This document shows, in pieces, positions 11,490 to 23,940 of a DNA stretch of 64,000 nucleotides; within the stretch, counting starts at the first letter, position 1; every line of letters begins with the position of its first letter. Source of the DNA: Ceratothoa steindachneri. Lineage: Eukaryota > Arthropoda > Malacostraca > Isopoda > Cymothoidae. The stretch is from contig OZ018324.1 of NCBI GenBank assembly GCA_963969495.1, positions 159,615,758 to 159,679,757 of the forward strand. The letters are read 5' to 3'. The position numbers were made by a program, and so were the translations under genes. The notes under the pieces were generated by a model. It did not search any database and had not been told where the DNA came from. It saw nothing but the letters and a program-made list of their open reading frames with translations.

Positions 11490-13180
11490 ATAAAGAGAGG
11501 GTGATGTGGTTGAATGCATACAAGATGAAAAAGAACACAAACGAGAGATTAAACAACGTAAGAAAGCAACAAATGAAGCATTTCGACAGAGGATGAATGA
11601 GGAACCCAATGGGAACAGGAAGATACTCTGGAGTGGAGTGAGAAGGGTGTGGAGCAAGGAAAAGAATAGCTGTGTGAACATCAAAGACAAGAATTGTAGG
11701 GTACCTATGAACAATGAAGAGGTCAAAATTAGATGGCGAGAATACTTTGATCAGTGTATGATGTGGGTTTGGAAGATGATGAAAATGTAAATAAGATTGG
11801 CTTTGTGGGTATGAATCAGGTACTGTATCGGAGTAGGAAAAATGTAAGCTTGTAAGAGGTTTTTAGTGCAGTGCGAGGTCTAAAAATGGAAAGGCAGCAT
11901 GAGTAGATGGTATAGTGGTTGAAATACTAAAAAGTAGTGGTAATTGTGTTATGGAATGGGTTTAGTGGCATTATTGTTGGGCATTTGTAATGGAAGAGTA
12001 CCTGAAGCCTGAAAGAAGGCCGTAATAGTACTGTTATATGAGGGTAAATGGGAGGAGGTGAGCGCAAGAAATACAGGGAGAGAAGTCTATTAACTGTTTA
12101 GCTTAAAGTGTATGAAAAATTATGAGTGGATGTGTAAGAAATTTAATTTTGGAATTGATGAAAAAGGAGAATTTACAGCAGGTAAGGGGTGTATGTATCA
12201 AATGTTTGCACTGATTCAGCTAGAACATAAGATGAGAGGTGTGAAGTGTATACCGGATTCATGGATCTGGAAAAAGCTTATGATCGTGTAGATAGAGATA
12301 CATTATGGCAGATGCAATGAATGTATGGCAGACTATTGGATTATGTGAAGACTATTTATGTTGGGAGTAAGGCCTGAGTTCGGATGAAAGATAGCCGGAA
12401 TGTGTTGTTTGACATCCCAGGGAGGCTGGGTAAGTTAAAGTTGTGTGATGTCGCCATATCTGTGTAATATAATTGTGGATGGAGTACTGAGAGAAGTACG
12501 TATGGGAATGGAGGAAAGGGGTGTGAGATTGACGAATGATGACGAATTGGTTGTGTTTAGGTTGGCATAGGTTTGTGGCTGAGAGTGAGAGTGATTAGAA
12601 AATTTTGGTTATAAATTTTGGTTGGGTGGGTGAAAAGAGTGGTCTAAAGGTGAATGCAGAAAAAAGTATGGCAGAGATATTTTGGGGAGGAAAGTGGGAT
12701 GGGGTTTTCGTATCTAAGGTGAATTTAAAAAATGACAGTGGTGCCGCAATGACATAGGAAGCTACATGGGCGTGTGTTAGTGCTATCGTTGGTATATAGG
12801 AATGAAAATATTGTGTGGGAGGAAAAGGAAAGAGTAGTGCAAATGGATAACTTAGCGAGACGCTTGTTGTGCCGAGAGTGAGGAACGAGTGGGTAAGAAC
12901 TGTTTATGGGGTGTAGAAGTGTGCGAGTGCAAGTCTTCTGAGTTGGTATGGACATGAAAGAAGAATAGATGAAAATAGACTTGTGAGGAGAAGATACGAT
13001 AGTGGGTGTCAATGTGTGAGAAGGGTTGAGTGTGCGAGAGAGAGAGGGTTGGCAGTGGAGGAAGTATTGGGTGCTGGGTATGATAGACGTGCATGAAAGG
13101 GGATTTTGAGGGGGCGTACTCGGAGGCTTCTGTCCGGGGACGAACCTCTCCGGGACGAGACGCTACAGCACATTGCACAC
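11490..13180 (+). pseudogene. non-LTR retrotransposon (LINE) ORF2 relic
   Basis: Pieces of a reverse transcriptase occur in the expected order on the + strand in shifting frames. NSCVNIKDKNCRVPMNNEEV lies near 11670, and a GVDGIVVEILKSSG-like segment near 11905-11945. GFMDLEKAYDRVDRDTLW lies near 12255-12310; this is motif A, where the catalytic aspartate sits in F(M/V)DLEKAYD. A CDVAISVxxIIVDGVLREVR-like motif B is near 12440-12500. Near 12940-12980 LLSWYGHERRIDENRLVRR matches the LRWFGHVERMDE-type C-terminal block seen in many animal LINEs. Numerous frameshifts and stops make it inactive. An intact relative would encode endonuclease plus RT; the endonuclease is not visible. Confidence 0.75.
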
Positions 13181-13384
13181 CACCACTATGAGGAGCCTTT
13201 CACATGGACAATATGATGGGAGGCTTAGAGTTTGGAAGGTGTGGGAGGGGTGGTTAATTTTCATTGGCATTGAAGTGCGCTAACCCCATGTTATGGAGTA
13301 ACTGGTTGAAGTGGAAGTATTGAAGTGGTGAAGGAATTTAGTTAAAACGGATATTTGGGAACCAATCAAAACATACACTTCGGC

Positions 13385-13805
13385 CTTCGAACAGGGAGAA
13401 CCTCTCGCCGAGTGGATAAGGCGTTGGATTTCCAACACCTGTGTAACGGGTTCGATTCCAAGCGAGAGTGTGAACATTTTTTTGGTGTTAGTAGGGAGCT
13501 AGTCACTTTTTGGTAGCACGTCGAGGCTGACACGTGGTGGCATGCCCATTCATTCACACGCGTCCTCGCATACATATCCATTCACAACACCCTTGTATTG
13601 TCCCCCTTTCTCTTTGGAAACTGCGGAAAGTGTTGTATATTCACCCTCTCCTGACGCGAAAGGGTTGACCTTCCTACGGCCATGAACGGTCCCAACTAGC
13701 TGTTCGGTGCCACAACAGTACTATCACTTTTTCTACAACTGTCCCAACGAGGACCGGCCCCTGTTGCCTCTGGAATTTCCAGCGATTGTCATTCTGATTT
13801 TAATG
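13385..13805 (+). repeat. tRNA-headed SINE-like repeat, copy 2
   Basis: The head at 13401-13469 is tRNA-like, closest to the tRNA-Ser/Leu pattern. CTCTCGC at the start pairs with GCGAGAG at the end, an A-box-like GAGTGGATAAGGCG follows, and the B-box-like GGGTTCGATTCC lies at 13448-13459. A body of about 330 bases follows, ending near 13800 with GATTGTCATTCTGATT. Body blocks such as AACGAGGACCGGCCC and ACGGTCCCAACTAG recur in copies 1 and 3. It sits directly downstream of a LINE relic, the type of element that normally mobilises SINEs; dependence on that LINE is not shown. Confidence 0.6.
13401..13469 (+). tRNA. tRNA-like pseudogene forming the SINE head
   Basis: A 7-bp acceptor-like stem (CTCTCGC with GCGAGAG), a D-arm-like GCCGAGTGGATAAGGC and a T-arm GGTTCGATTCC are visible. 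The anticodon arm has collapsed to TTGGA-TT-TCCAA with a two-base loop, so no anticodon can be read. It is therefore not a functional tRNA. It is best read as the pol III promoter part of the surrounding SINE. Confidence 0.5.
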
Positions 13806-14579
13806 TAAACTTTGAAATCCGATTAGGACCTCACTTACGATTGAAAATGTACCTGGACACTTTTACCGGCACTTGTAAATCACCGGCTCATCAAACGTGA
13901 AATTTCACTTCACAAATACCACTTCATAAATTTATTCGAACCGGACTCTTCACACTTACACACACGATCTTTCTCTTGCACATGCACAAACACTCTAACT
14001 TCACATATCATATACTCCAAGGCATACACACATCCGCACATCGCCAAGCTGCCATCTTCACCACTTACATATAATTTTGCTCAAATCACACGCACGCAAA
14101 CTTCACACTTTCATTCCACAATTCCACATACACATATCCACCTACCGCCACTCAATTTTTAATTGCCCCTTTTTTCAGACTCTATTATACACACAACCGT
14201 AAACACACCCAATTTCTCCCCCCTCCCTCTTATCTGTATCTCTCAAATCCTCCTTCTCCCAACACATATCTACAGCACCCATACATACGCATACGAACGC
14301 TTTCACTCACTTTGGAGCACAAAGATGAGAGCCAATGAAATTTAATCCTATTTGGGAGGGGCTGGGGGGGGGGGCGATTTGGTCCTATTGTAAAATAGTG
14401 GAATGGAAATTCCAATTCTGGCGAAGACTTCCACAGTCTGAAATCTGGAATGAATTCAGCCGATTTGTCGTTCATTATTGAAGGCGGACGAAACCTATCC
14501 TTAATGTATCCGTGCTGATTAAGATGGAAGAACCAGGCCGGAGAGGGTTCTAGTTTCAGTTGGCGCTCACGTAGGAATG
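13806..14579. other. intergenic, nothing recognised
   Basis: C/A-rich stretch around 13930-14320 with many CACA and ACAC runs, and a G run near 14365-14374. No gene could be supported. Confidence 0.5.
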
Positions 14580-15175
14580 TACTGGTAGAATTTGGAAATT
14601 GTCAATGATTAACTGGACTAATGAAACACCTCGAGGGGTTAACGGGAGTGAGAACAAGCGTTGTTATACTGGTATGTTGTTAAGTTTACCTGTTAACACC
14701 TCGTATGACTATAAAATCTTTTGTACCGGTTGTTGTGTGAAGTTGCAGGTTGGCTTATCGAAGCGACTAATTGGATTGGTGTGGTTAAACAGGATTAATT
14801 GTAATGGTAGAACTTAAAAGTTGTCTGCAATTAGCTCCAGTAATGTTAGAAACACCCTGTTTAATTGGTTGTTGTGTTAAGTGGGGTAAGAGGATGGGTG
14901 ATTGTGTGGTTTGAACTCTAAGGCTGTCTCTGATTAATCCGAATGGGGGAAGTTGGATTAGTTGGTCTGCTAAATGGGGTTAAATCGGGCGTAATTGTAA
15001 GAGTACAAGTCAAAGGTTGTTTGCGATTGTATCGAGTGATTTTGCTGGTAAAACTCGACAGTGTTCGGCAATTAGCTGGAATAAAGTTGTCTGTTTGGTT
15101 GTGTTAAATAGAATTAAACTAGGAGTAACAGTGCCGATAGAACTCAGAAACTGTCTGGAATAAATTAATAAATTT
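14580..15175 (+). repeat. degenerate long-unit tandem repeat
   Basis: Several diverged units share blocks in the same order: GGTAGAACT, then TTGTCTGCAATTAGCT, then TTGGTTGTGTTAA and a GGATTAA/GGGTTAA block. Visible occurrences of the 'gtctg(c)aattag' block lie near 14822, 15020 and 15065, with weaker ones near 14595 and 15150. Unit length is roughly 110-130 bases but uneven. No coding function. Confidence 0.6.
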
Positions 15176-16501
15176 AAAGAGAAGCATAGGTTCAACCACT
15201 TCTGGGTTGAAAGAAAACTGAAAAGTACTATCGAAAATTTTGATTCGGATAGGTGAGATAAGCGAGAGGGTGAGTAGATGATTTTTAGTATTTATCACCA
15301 AATCTCAGTGGACCAGGACGAAAACCATATGCCTAGTGCACCAACTACTATTAAAAGTGAAGTTACCACTAGTTCGAGTTTTCCCTGGATTCATTTTCTG
15401 ATTTCATTGTTCCCTCAGTAGTTTTATCTTTTTTTTCCTTTTCCCCTGTCGAGTGATGGAGGCAAGAAAGAAATCTGTCCATCTATAATGACTAAATTTT
15501 TACCCATTTCATTAAGAAGACCAAAAGTTCTAACCCATTTGGAAGAATTGGGTTCAACTTAAGATTAAAAAAACATTCTTTTTTTTCTTTCATGGACGAT
15601 TTGGGAAATTGCCAAAAAGTGAAAATTTGAGGCAGTGACGCCGTGGAAGTCAATGTTTCGTTTTCTGAGTGTAGTTGTGATGTAATAGGTGAACTGTACA
15701 TTCCCATGACAACGTAAAAATATCTCAAAAGTGAGAACTGATTAAAACGTACATTTTTTGCTTCCTTTTCGCTGATCTCAATACGTTGGCCAAACTTTGT
15801 CATTCAACGCTTAAATGGAGGGAGGGAGAAAAGTAATACATGATCTTATGTTTTCTTTGCTTAAGAGTTATTTTGAAATGACTCCAAACCGCGGTTTGTG
15901 CCTTTTGTGTATCCCTCAGCATTACCACGTCACGACCGCGGAAAGAGAGGAAGCCGTTTGTACCTTTATGACCCAGTGCAATAGAACTCAAAATTGCTGT
16001 CAGGAAGTGTAATGAAAATGTTTGATAATTAAATTGGTAGTGAAGCAGAAATGTAATGAAGTCAATTAATCAGAAGGTGTTGTGTAGAAGTAGTGCTTCC
16101 AGCTCGGACTCGGTTACTTGAGGAAAAGTGAGTGAAGTGTTATGCTTTAGGATAAACCTAAGATGTTTATTTCAGGGCTAAAATAGTTAGTTTTTCAAAA
16201 GCGGTTTACTAGAAAGTTTGTGCAATTCTGAAAATTAGATTCCATGTAAGGAGCCGTTTTTTAGACATTTATTAACAATGGAGATTGACGCAATGATAAG
16301 TCAAATGCATAGGTATATAAACAATCACCAGAATAAAAGAAAATAAGATTCAGACCACTTTCGCTTGATTAGTAAAGGCAAAAGCACTCGGAATCTTGTT
16401 TCCTTTTAACTGAAGGTAATTTATATATATCTTTGGTCTCACGCGATTAATTTGAGCTTCTTGCCATGGGTATAAATGTGCACGTTTCTCTCTATTTCTC
16501 T

Positions 16502-16503
<2 letters not shown>
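15176..16503. other. intergenic, nothing recognised
   Basis: No gene, RNA or mobile-element pattern could be supported between the tandem repeat and the (TA)n tract. Confidence 0.5.

Positions 16504-16566
<63 letters not shown>
16504..16566. repeat. (TA)n microsatellite
   Basis: Uninterrupted TA dinucleotides of about 63 bases. Confidence 0.97.
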
Positions 16567-16570
<4 letters not shown>

Positions 16571-16606
16571 ACCTCACAAAGTAGCGCTTTAGTAGGGCAA
16601 TAAATG

Positions 16607-16691
16607 AAAAAAATCCCACAGGAAAATGAAAGGAGGATTCCAAGTACTTTCGAACTTAGAATCCTCCTTCCATTTTCCTGTGGGATTTTTT
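16607..16691. repeat. short inverted repeat (hairpin)
   Basis: The left arm, 16607-16640, contains AAAAATCCCACAGGAAAATG and ends AAGGAGGATTC. The right arm, 16659-16691, is its near-perfect reverse complement, beginning GAATCCTCCTT and ending TGGGATTTTTT. The loop is about 18 bases. It looks like a small foldback element or MITE remnant between a (TA)n tract and mariner copy 2. Confidence 0.8.
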
Positions 16692-16700
16692 GCATATATA

Positions 16701-19288
<2,588 letters not shown>

Positions 19289-19490
19289 TATATATGTATA
19301 TATATAATGGCAAACAACTGTTGGGCATTACCAAGAAATTTTTTTAATGATTGTCCAGCGTTCCACTTTGCATGTTTCTCCTGTCACTACAAGAATTTAA
19401 TCTAACTATGTTATAATAGGTTGTCATCTGGATATCTTTATAAAAGTGTACATTTTAAGATATTTTTCTAGTACATAATTTTCGTAGAGT
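19289..19490. other. AT-rich flank
   Basis: Starts with a short TATATA-rich stretch and holds no recognisable feature. Confidence 0.5.
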
Positions 19491-20520
19491 CGAACGTCGA
19501 TGCTAGCCGAGGATTGACTCTGCGGTGACGCGGAAAGGGAGCACAGCACGCCAGAAATTGGGTGGGTGGGTGGGGTTGGGGGGGGGGGTATATTTCCAGT
19601 GCGAGGGTTAAATAATCAAAATCGAGTGCGCTTGGCCTAAATAATCAATTCTTAGAGGTTATGGATTAAGAGAGACTGATTGTAGAAATATAACTAAAAT
19701 ATACGAAGAAAGTATTATTAACAGAAGTAAATAAATGACAATAAATAATATGAGATCCGCGATAGCAAACGGGAATAAAGGGATATAAATGACTCGACGG
19801 GGACGAGAATCCGAGAGAGGATGTACGGTGATTGCTTCCAGGGAAAGGGGGAGAATGCAAATAACGCGGAGACTCACGTAAAACCCAATTGACCGGAGTC
19901 TTTGGAGACGACGATGAAGCTGGGCGCTGCAAAGTTCCACCTGCAAAATTCCTTCTTCTTTAACCTCGCTGAGAAATTTACGAGGAAGTACTCCAGACGA
20001 GAACGAAGTCGATACCCGAGTGATAGATGCCTGTCCGTGTCTATCGTCTGTCGGGCGGGAACTCTGCCTTAGGCACGAGCGAGGCCGCGTAAAGAAGTGA
20101 CGCGTCGCGTTCGTAGCTGGAAGCCGTTGGGAGGCGAAACAGGGCGTACGAGACTGTACGTGGCTGCGAACCAAAACGGAACTGTATGGTATTAATTTCT
20201 CAAAGCTTTTCCCGAGTTATTTATACATTCCTCGGCAGAGGCGGGTCGCCAGATGCCAGAAAAAGGGGTACGGGGATTTCATTAGACTTGACGCGCCAGA
20301 GGGGAGGGTATATTCTCGGCGAACATCACAGGCTCTCGCAAAAGTCCTCGACGCCTTAAGTCTGGCCCCGATCAGGTATTGCGACGGGGGTGAAGTATAA
20401 CCCAGCACGGATCACACGGCCGCGCGAAATTCTCGCTGCTCCATTGGGGCTGTCTGGGCGTGCATGTGCATCTTTTCTCAGGCGCCACGGGTAGACGTTG
20501 GGTTGGGGGGTGGAAAGTAA
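19491..20520. other. GC- and CpG-rich patch, function unknown
   Basis: Base composition changes sharply from the AT-rich surroundings to many CpG steps, for example 19780-20150 and 20225-20480, with a G run near 19577-19588. A minus-strand frame of 171 codons (20174-19659) exists but does not resemble any protein I know. It could be an unmethylated promoter-like region, a non-coding exon or a GC-rich repeat. It lies about 14 kb upstream of the RUNX start. Confidence 0.3.
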
Positions 20521-21177
20521 CCTTCTTTCTCTGAAAATAATATATCGTTTCCTATGCCAATGACTCCCTAGCTTTTTTCTATTTCAAAAATATTACTCTC
20601 TTAACTATAATTTTCATTCGTAATTACACTTGTTCCTGAAAGTGTTCATAACCCTACCTAATACCACACTTTAATTGTAGGGTAAAGATATTTTGAGTCA
20701 TTTAAAGAAATGTATTAAGATACACCCACACGATTTCACCAAGTTAATATCCTAATAAATGAATATATAATAATTCACTGGTTAACAACCAAAATGCTTT
20801 CGAGACCAGAGTAACAATTTTCAATTAATTTTAGGTCGCTGATAATGCATATCATGGTTAAAATTGTTTGTTAGCTCTACATTCACGGTCTCACTGCCCT
20901 TCAATATTGTTCCAGCAGTCATAAAAGGTGGTCGTGCTAAGCAAGTTTACATTTTGAGTTGAAAGATGGGTGATTTTCCTAGTCAAAGACTTTGTAAACT
21001 CATAAATATTTATTGAGCAAGCTATTGATATGCATGTGAGGCATTCATATTAATTTTATTTTCCTAATGAGTGATTTAAATACTCCTGCTGAGGTGTCAT
21101 GCTCTGTATAACAATAATAAATTTACAAATAAATTTTCTGTTTATCTTCTTATTGTTTGTTATTTTCTTCCTCTCAG
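20521..21177. other. AT-rich intergenic
   Basis: Nothing recognised except that the last ~25 bases (ending TTCTTCCTCTCAG at 21177) look like a splice acceptor directly before the ATG of the following pseudogene. Confidence 0.5.
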
Positions 21178-22849
21178 ATGCCTTGCCCTTGTGTAAATAA
21201 GGCAGACAACCTCTGCTACATTTGCGATGGGGTGACCTTTGCATCACAGATACGCCGTATAACTGCTATGGTTAGAAAGTCATTTCACCTATATTTGGGA
21301 TGCAATATTGGTGAACAGAATAGGAACTGGGCTCCTCACATATGCTGCAACACTTGTGCTACTAACCTTCGCCAATGGTTGAATAGGAAAAGGAAAGGAA
21401 TGGCTTTTGATCTGCCAATGAAGTGGTGGGAGCCAACAGACCATACCAACAATTGTTATTTCTGCATGGTACCTCAAGTACAAGAGGGGTTGTCATAGAA
21501 GAAAAAAGGAGTTATTTGAATATCCAAACATTCCATCAGCGATTCTTTCAGTTCCACATGGAGGTATACCTGTTCCTGATGCCCCAACTTTGGTATCCTT
21601 TGAGTCAGATGAGGAAAGTGGTGAAGAGGAAGCAGAGAAGGATGACAGTGCTGTATTCAGAGTGACCCAAATTTTGATGAAGCACACTCCTCTAAGTCAC
21701 ATCTAATAACACAGTGGGAAATCCATGACCTTGTCAGGGATCTGCCTCTACCCAATAATAACCAGAGCTGCTAGGTTCTTGTCTTCAACAGTGGAATCTC
21801 TTAGCAGCTGATGTGAAAATTTTAAAATTTCGTGACCCCCAACAGCAGTTCAAAGATTTCTTCGTAATGGAAGGTCATTTAATGGCCTGCAACAATATTA
21901 ATAGTCTGATGGAAGCACTTGGCATCGAATACGAACCCAAACACTGGAGGCTGTTCATTGCTTCACCAAAAACGACTCTGAAAGGTGTCTTGCTGCACAA
22001 CGGCAATAGTGAGCCATGAATTCCTGTGTACTATGCACCACATATGAAAGAAACTTATGAGAATATAGAGCATATGTTGCATTGCATATAATATGATAAA
22101 CATAAATTGAAGCTTTGTGGTGACTTAAAGGTTGTTGCTCTTGTGATGGGCTTGCAGGGCGGATACACCAAGTACTGCTGCTTTTTTGTGAATGGGACAG
22201 CCATGCAAGAGGGTTCCATTATATCAGGAGAGACTGGCAAGCTTGTCAATTATTGGAGCATTGGATGAAACATGTTCAACATCCACCACTCACTGAACCA
22301 AACAAAATTTTGCTACCACCACTACACATAGAACTGGGGCGCATGAAAAACTTCGTAAAAGCTATAGACAAATCTGGTCAGGGATTCAAGTATTTAACAT
22401 TAAAATTACCCTCACCTAGCGACGATAAATTAAAAGACTTAGTTTTCGTTGGTCTTCAGTATCGAGAGCTTCTTAAAGATAGTGACTTTGAATAAGCTCT
22501 TCATAGGGACAAGAAAGCTGTTTGGGAAGCATTCAAGTTAGTGGCGAAGGAATTTCTCGGAAACAGAAGGGAAAGAAGATATGAAGAATTGGTAAAAAAC
22601 CTCATCAAGGCTTACAATAACATGTGATGTAACATGTCATTTAAAATCCACTTTTTTCACTCACATTTAGACTTTTTCCAGCAAACTGTAGGCCAGTTAG
22701 TGACAAACATGTGAGGGTTTCACCAAGATATTTCAACGATGGAAAAGCGGTACCAGGTCAAATGGAGTACAGCAATGCTTGCAGACTATTGCTGGACATT
22801 GGCAAGAGATGATTCTTCAGCCCACTATAAGCGTCAAACAAAAAGGTAG
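21178..22849 (+). pseudogene. broken copy of a multi-copy arthropod Cys-rich family
   Basis: ATG at 21178 begins MPCPCVNKADNLCYICDGVT, a CxxC-type N-terminal segment. WAPHICCNTCATNLRQW and NNCYFCMVPQ follow, which together could coordinate zinc. Later pieces, in shifting frames, include PDAPTLVSFESDEESGEEE (acidic), EALGIEYEPKHWRLFIASPK, LLHNGN, CGDLKVVALVMGLQGGYTKY, LPPLHIELGRMKNFVKA, LVFVGLQYRELLKD and MEKRYQVKWSTAMLADYCWT near the end (stop at 22847-22849). This order matches a large family of uncharacterised proteins that I remember from many arthropods and Hydra. Its function is unknown to me. At least one early stop (after QEGLS at 21496), a stop after SEP near 22017 and frame changes show it is dead. 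No intron is visible, so it may be a mobile or retroposed copy. Confidence 0.75.
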
Positions 22850-23110
22850 AGAGTAGATATGGATTACAGTTTAAAACATAATGACACATACTGTAAGTTA
22901 TAATATAATATAATCAAATATTACTTGCTCCGTATCTTTAAACTAATAAACATTTTTCAACGTGATATTTGGATTCAGTGCAAGAAAATACATAAGAATT
23001 AACTAATCTCATTTAAGAAGCACACAACTTTTCCAAAATTTTTGACGAATGTATTATTACTTTACGAAAATTTGCAATCAAAACTATTGATACCTTATAC
23101 AATTGGATAA
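22850..23110. other. spacer, AT-rich
   Basis: No feature supported. Confidence 0.5.
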
Positions 23111-23114
23111 CTAA

Positions 23115-23940
23115 TAGTCACTAGTAAAAGCTCTTTGCTTAATGACTCTCCTCAAACGATTATCATAGTTTTTGATTTGGTTCAAAGAAACTCAGGATAG
23201 ACTAAAGTCTATTCTGAGTTTCTTGGCGAAACTTCTCCAATTTATCGATGTTTTAGGGATTTTTTTGGATTGACGCGAATCTTCAACCAGGAAAATATCA
23301 ATTTTGATGTGTTTTAGGTCGTTGCTGTGATAGAAGTGCATCTTCTTCCTCAGCCAAACTTGCGAGAATTATTATTCTTCAGTTAATATTCAAGAATCTT
23401 TCCGCCGTATGCTTTATTCGTCGTTCCGTTGAACGATGAAGTGTACAACGCCTGTTGAACAGAAACTGCATCCAAACATAAGAGATCCACCCCTCTGTTT
23501 TACTGGTCGAACTGTATTTTTTTGTGAGACCAGCCTCACCACTTTTATGCCAAACAAACTTGACAACATTTGTTTCATTTGACCATAAGAATGGCTCCAA
23601 AAACTGAAATCTTTCTCCAAATGATCGTTGGCATACTTCAGACAGGTGTCTTCCTCAGGCAACGATTATGATTTCCGCTTTATGCAACATATTCGACACT
23701 TTCGACTAACATCAACACTTCCTTCTTCTATCTAATCGTTCATCTACCTTCTAGTCATCCTTGGATTATCTTCCGCAGATTTAAAGATCCTGTGAGCCAT
23801 GTTAAATGGAATTTTCTGTGGAGGATCAGAACGAGGGAGGTTTTCAGTTTTCTCCCATTCCTTAAACTTTCTTATTACTGAATTCTTTGTAGATTAAATG
23901 AAAAAAGGGTTCTTAGAAAGTTGTAGACTATTCTTGACTA
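23115..23940 (-). pseudogene. Tc1-like transposase, minus strand, decayed
   Basis: Reading the minus strand from about 23935 gives ENLPRSDPPQKIP and NPRMTRR (linker after the DNA-binding domain), then VDVSRKCRICC. Near 23620-23560 comes KYANDHLEKDFSFW followed by a WSNETNVVKFVWHKSG-like block, where the first catalytic acid should be (WSDET in active relatives). Further on is GGSLMFGCSFCSTG near 23500-23455. The end near 23165-23120 reads NYDNRLRRVIKQRA. Frameshifts and stops break it throughout. Terminal repeats were not identified. Confidence 0.75.

Noticed and set aside
13401..13469. Functional tRNA gene
   Set aside because: Acceptor-like and T arms exist but the anticodon loop is collapsed; better explained as a SINE head.
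19659..20174. 171-codon minus-strand frame
   Set aside because: No recognisable domain or splice context; length can arise by chance in GC-rich DNA. Kept only as a compositional patch.
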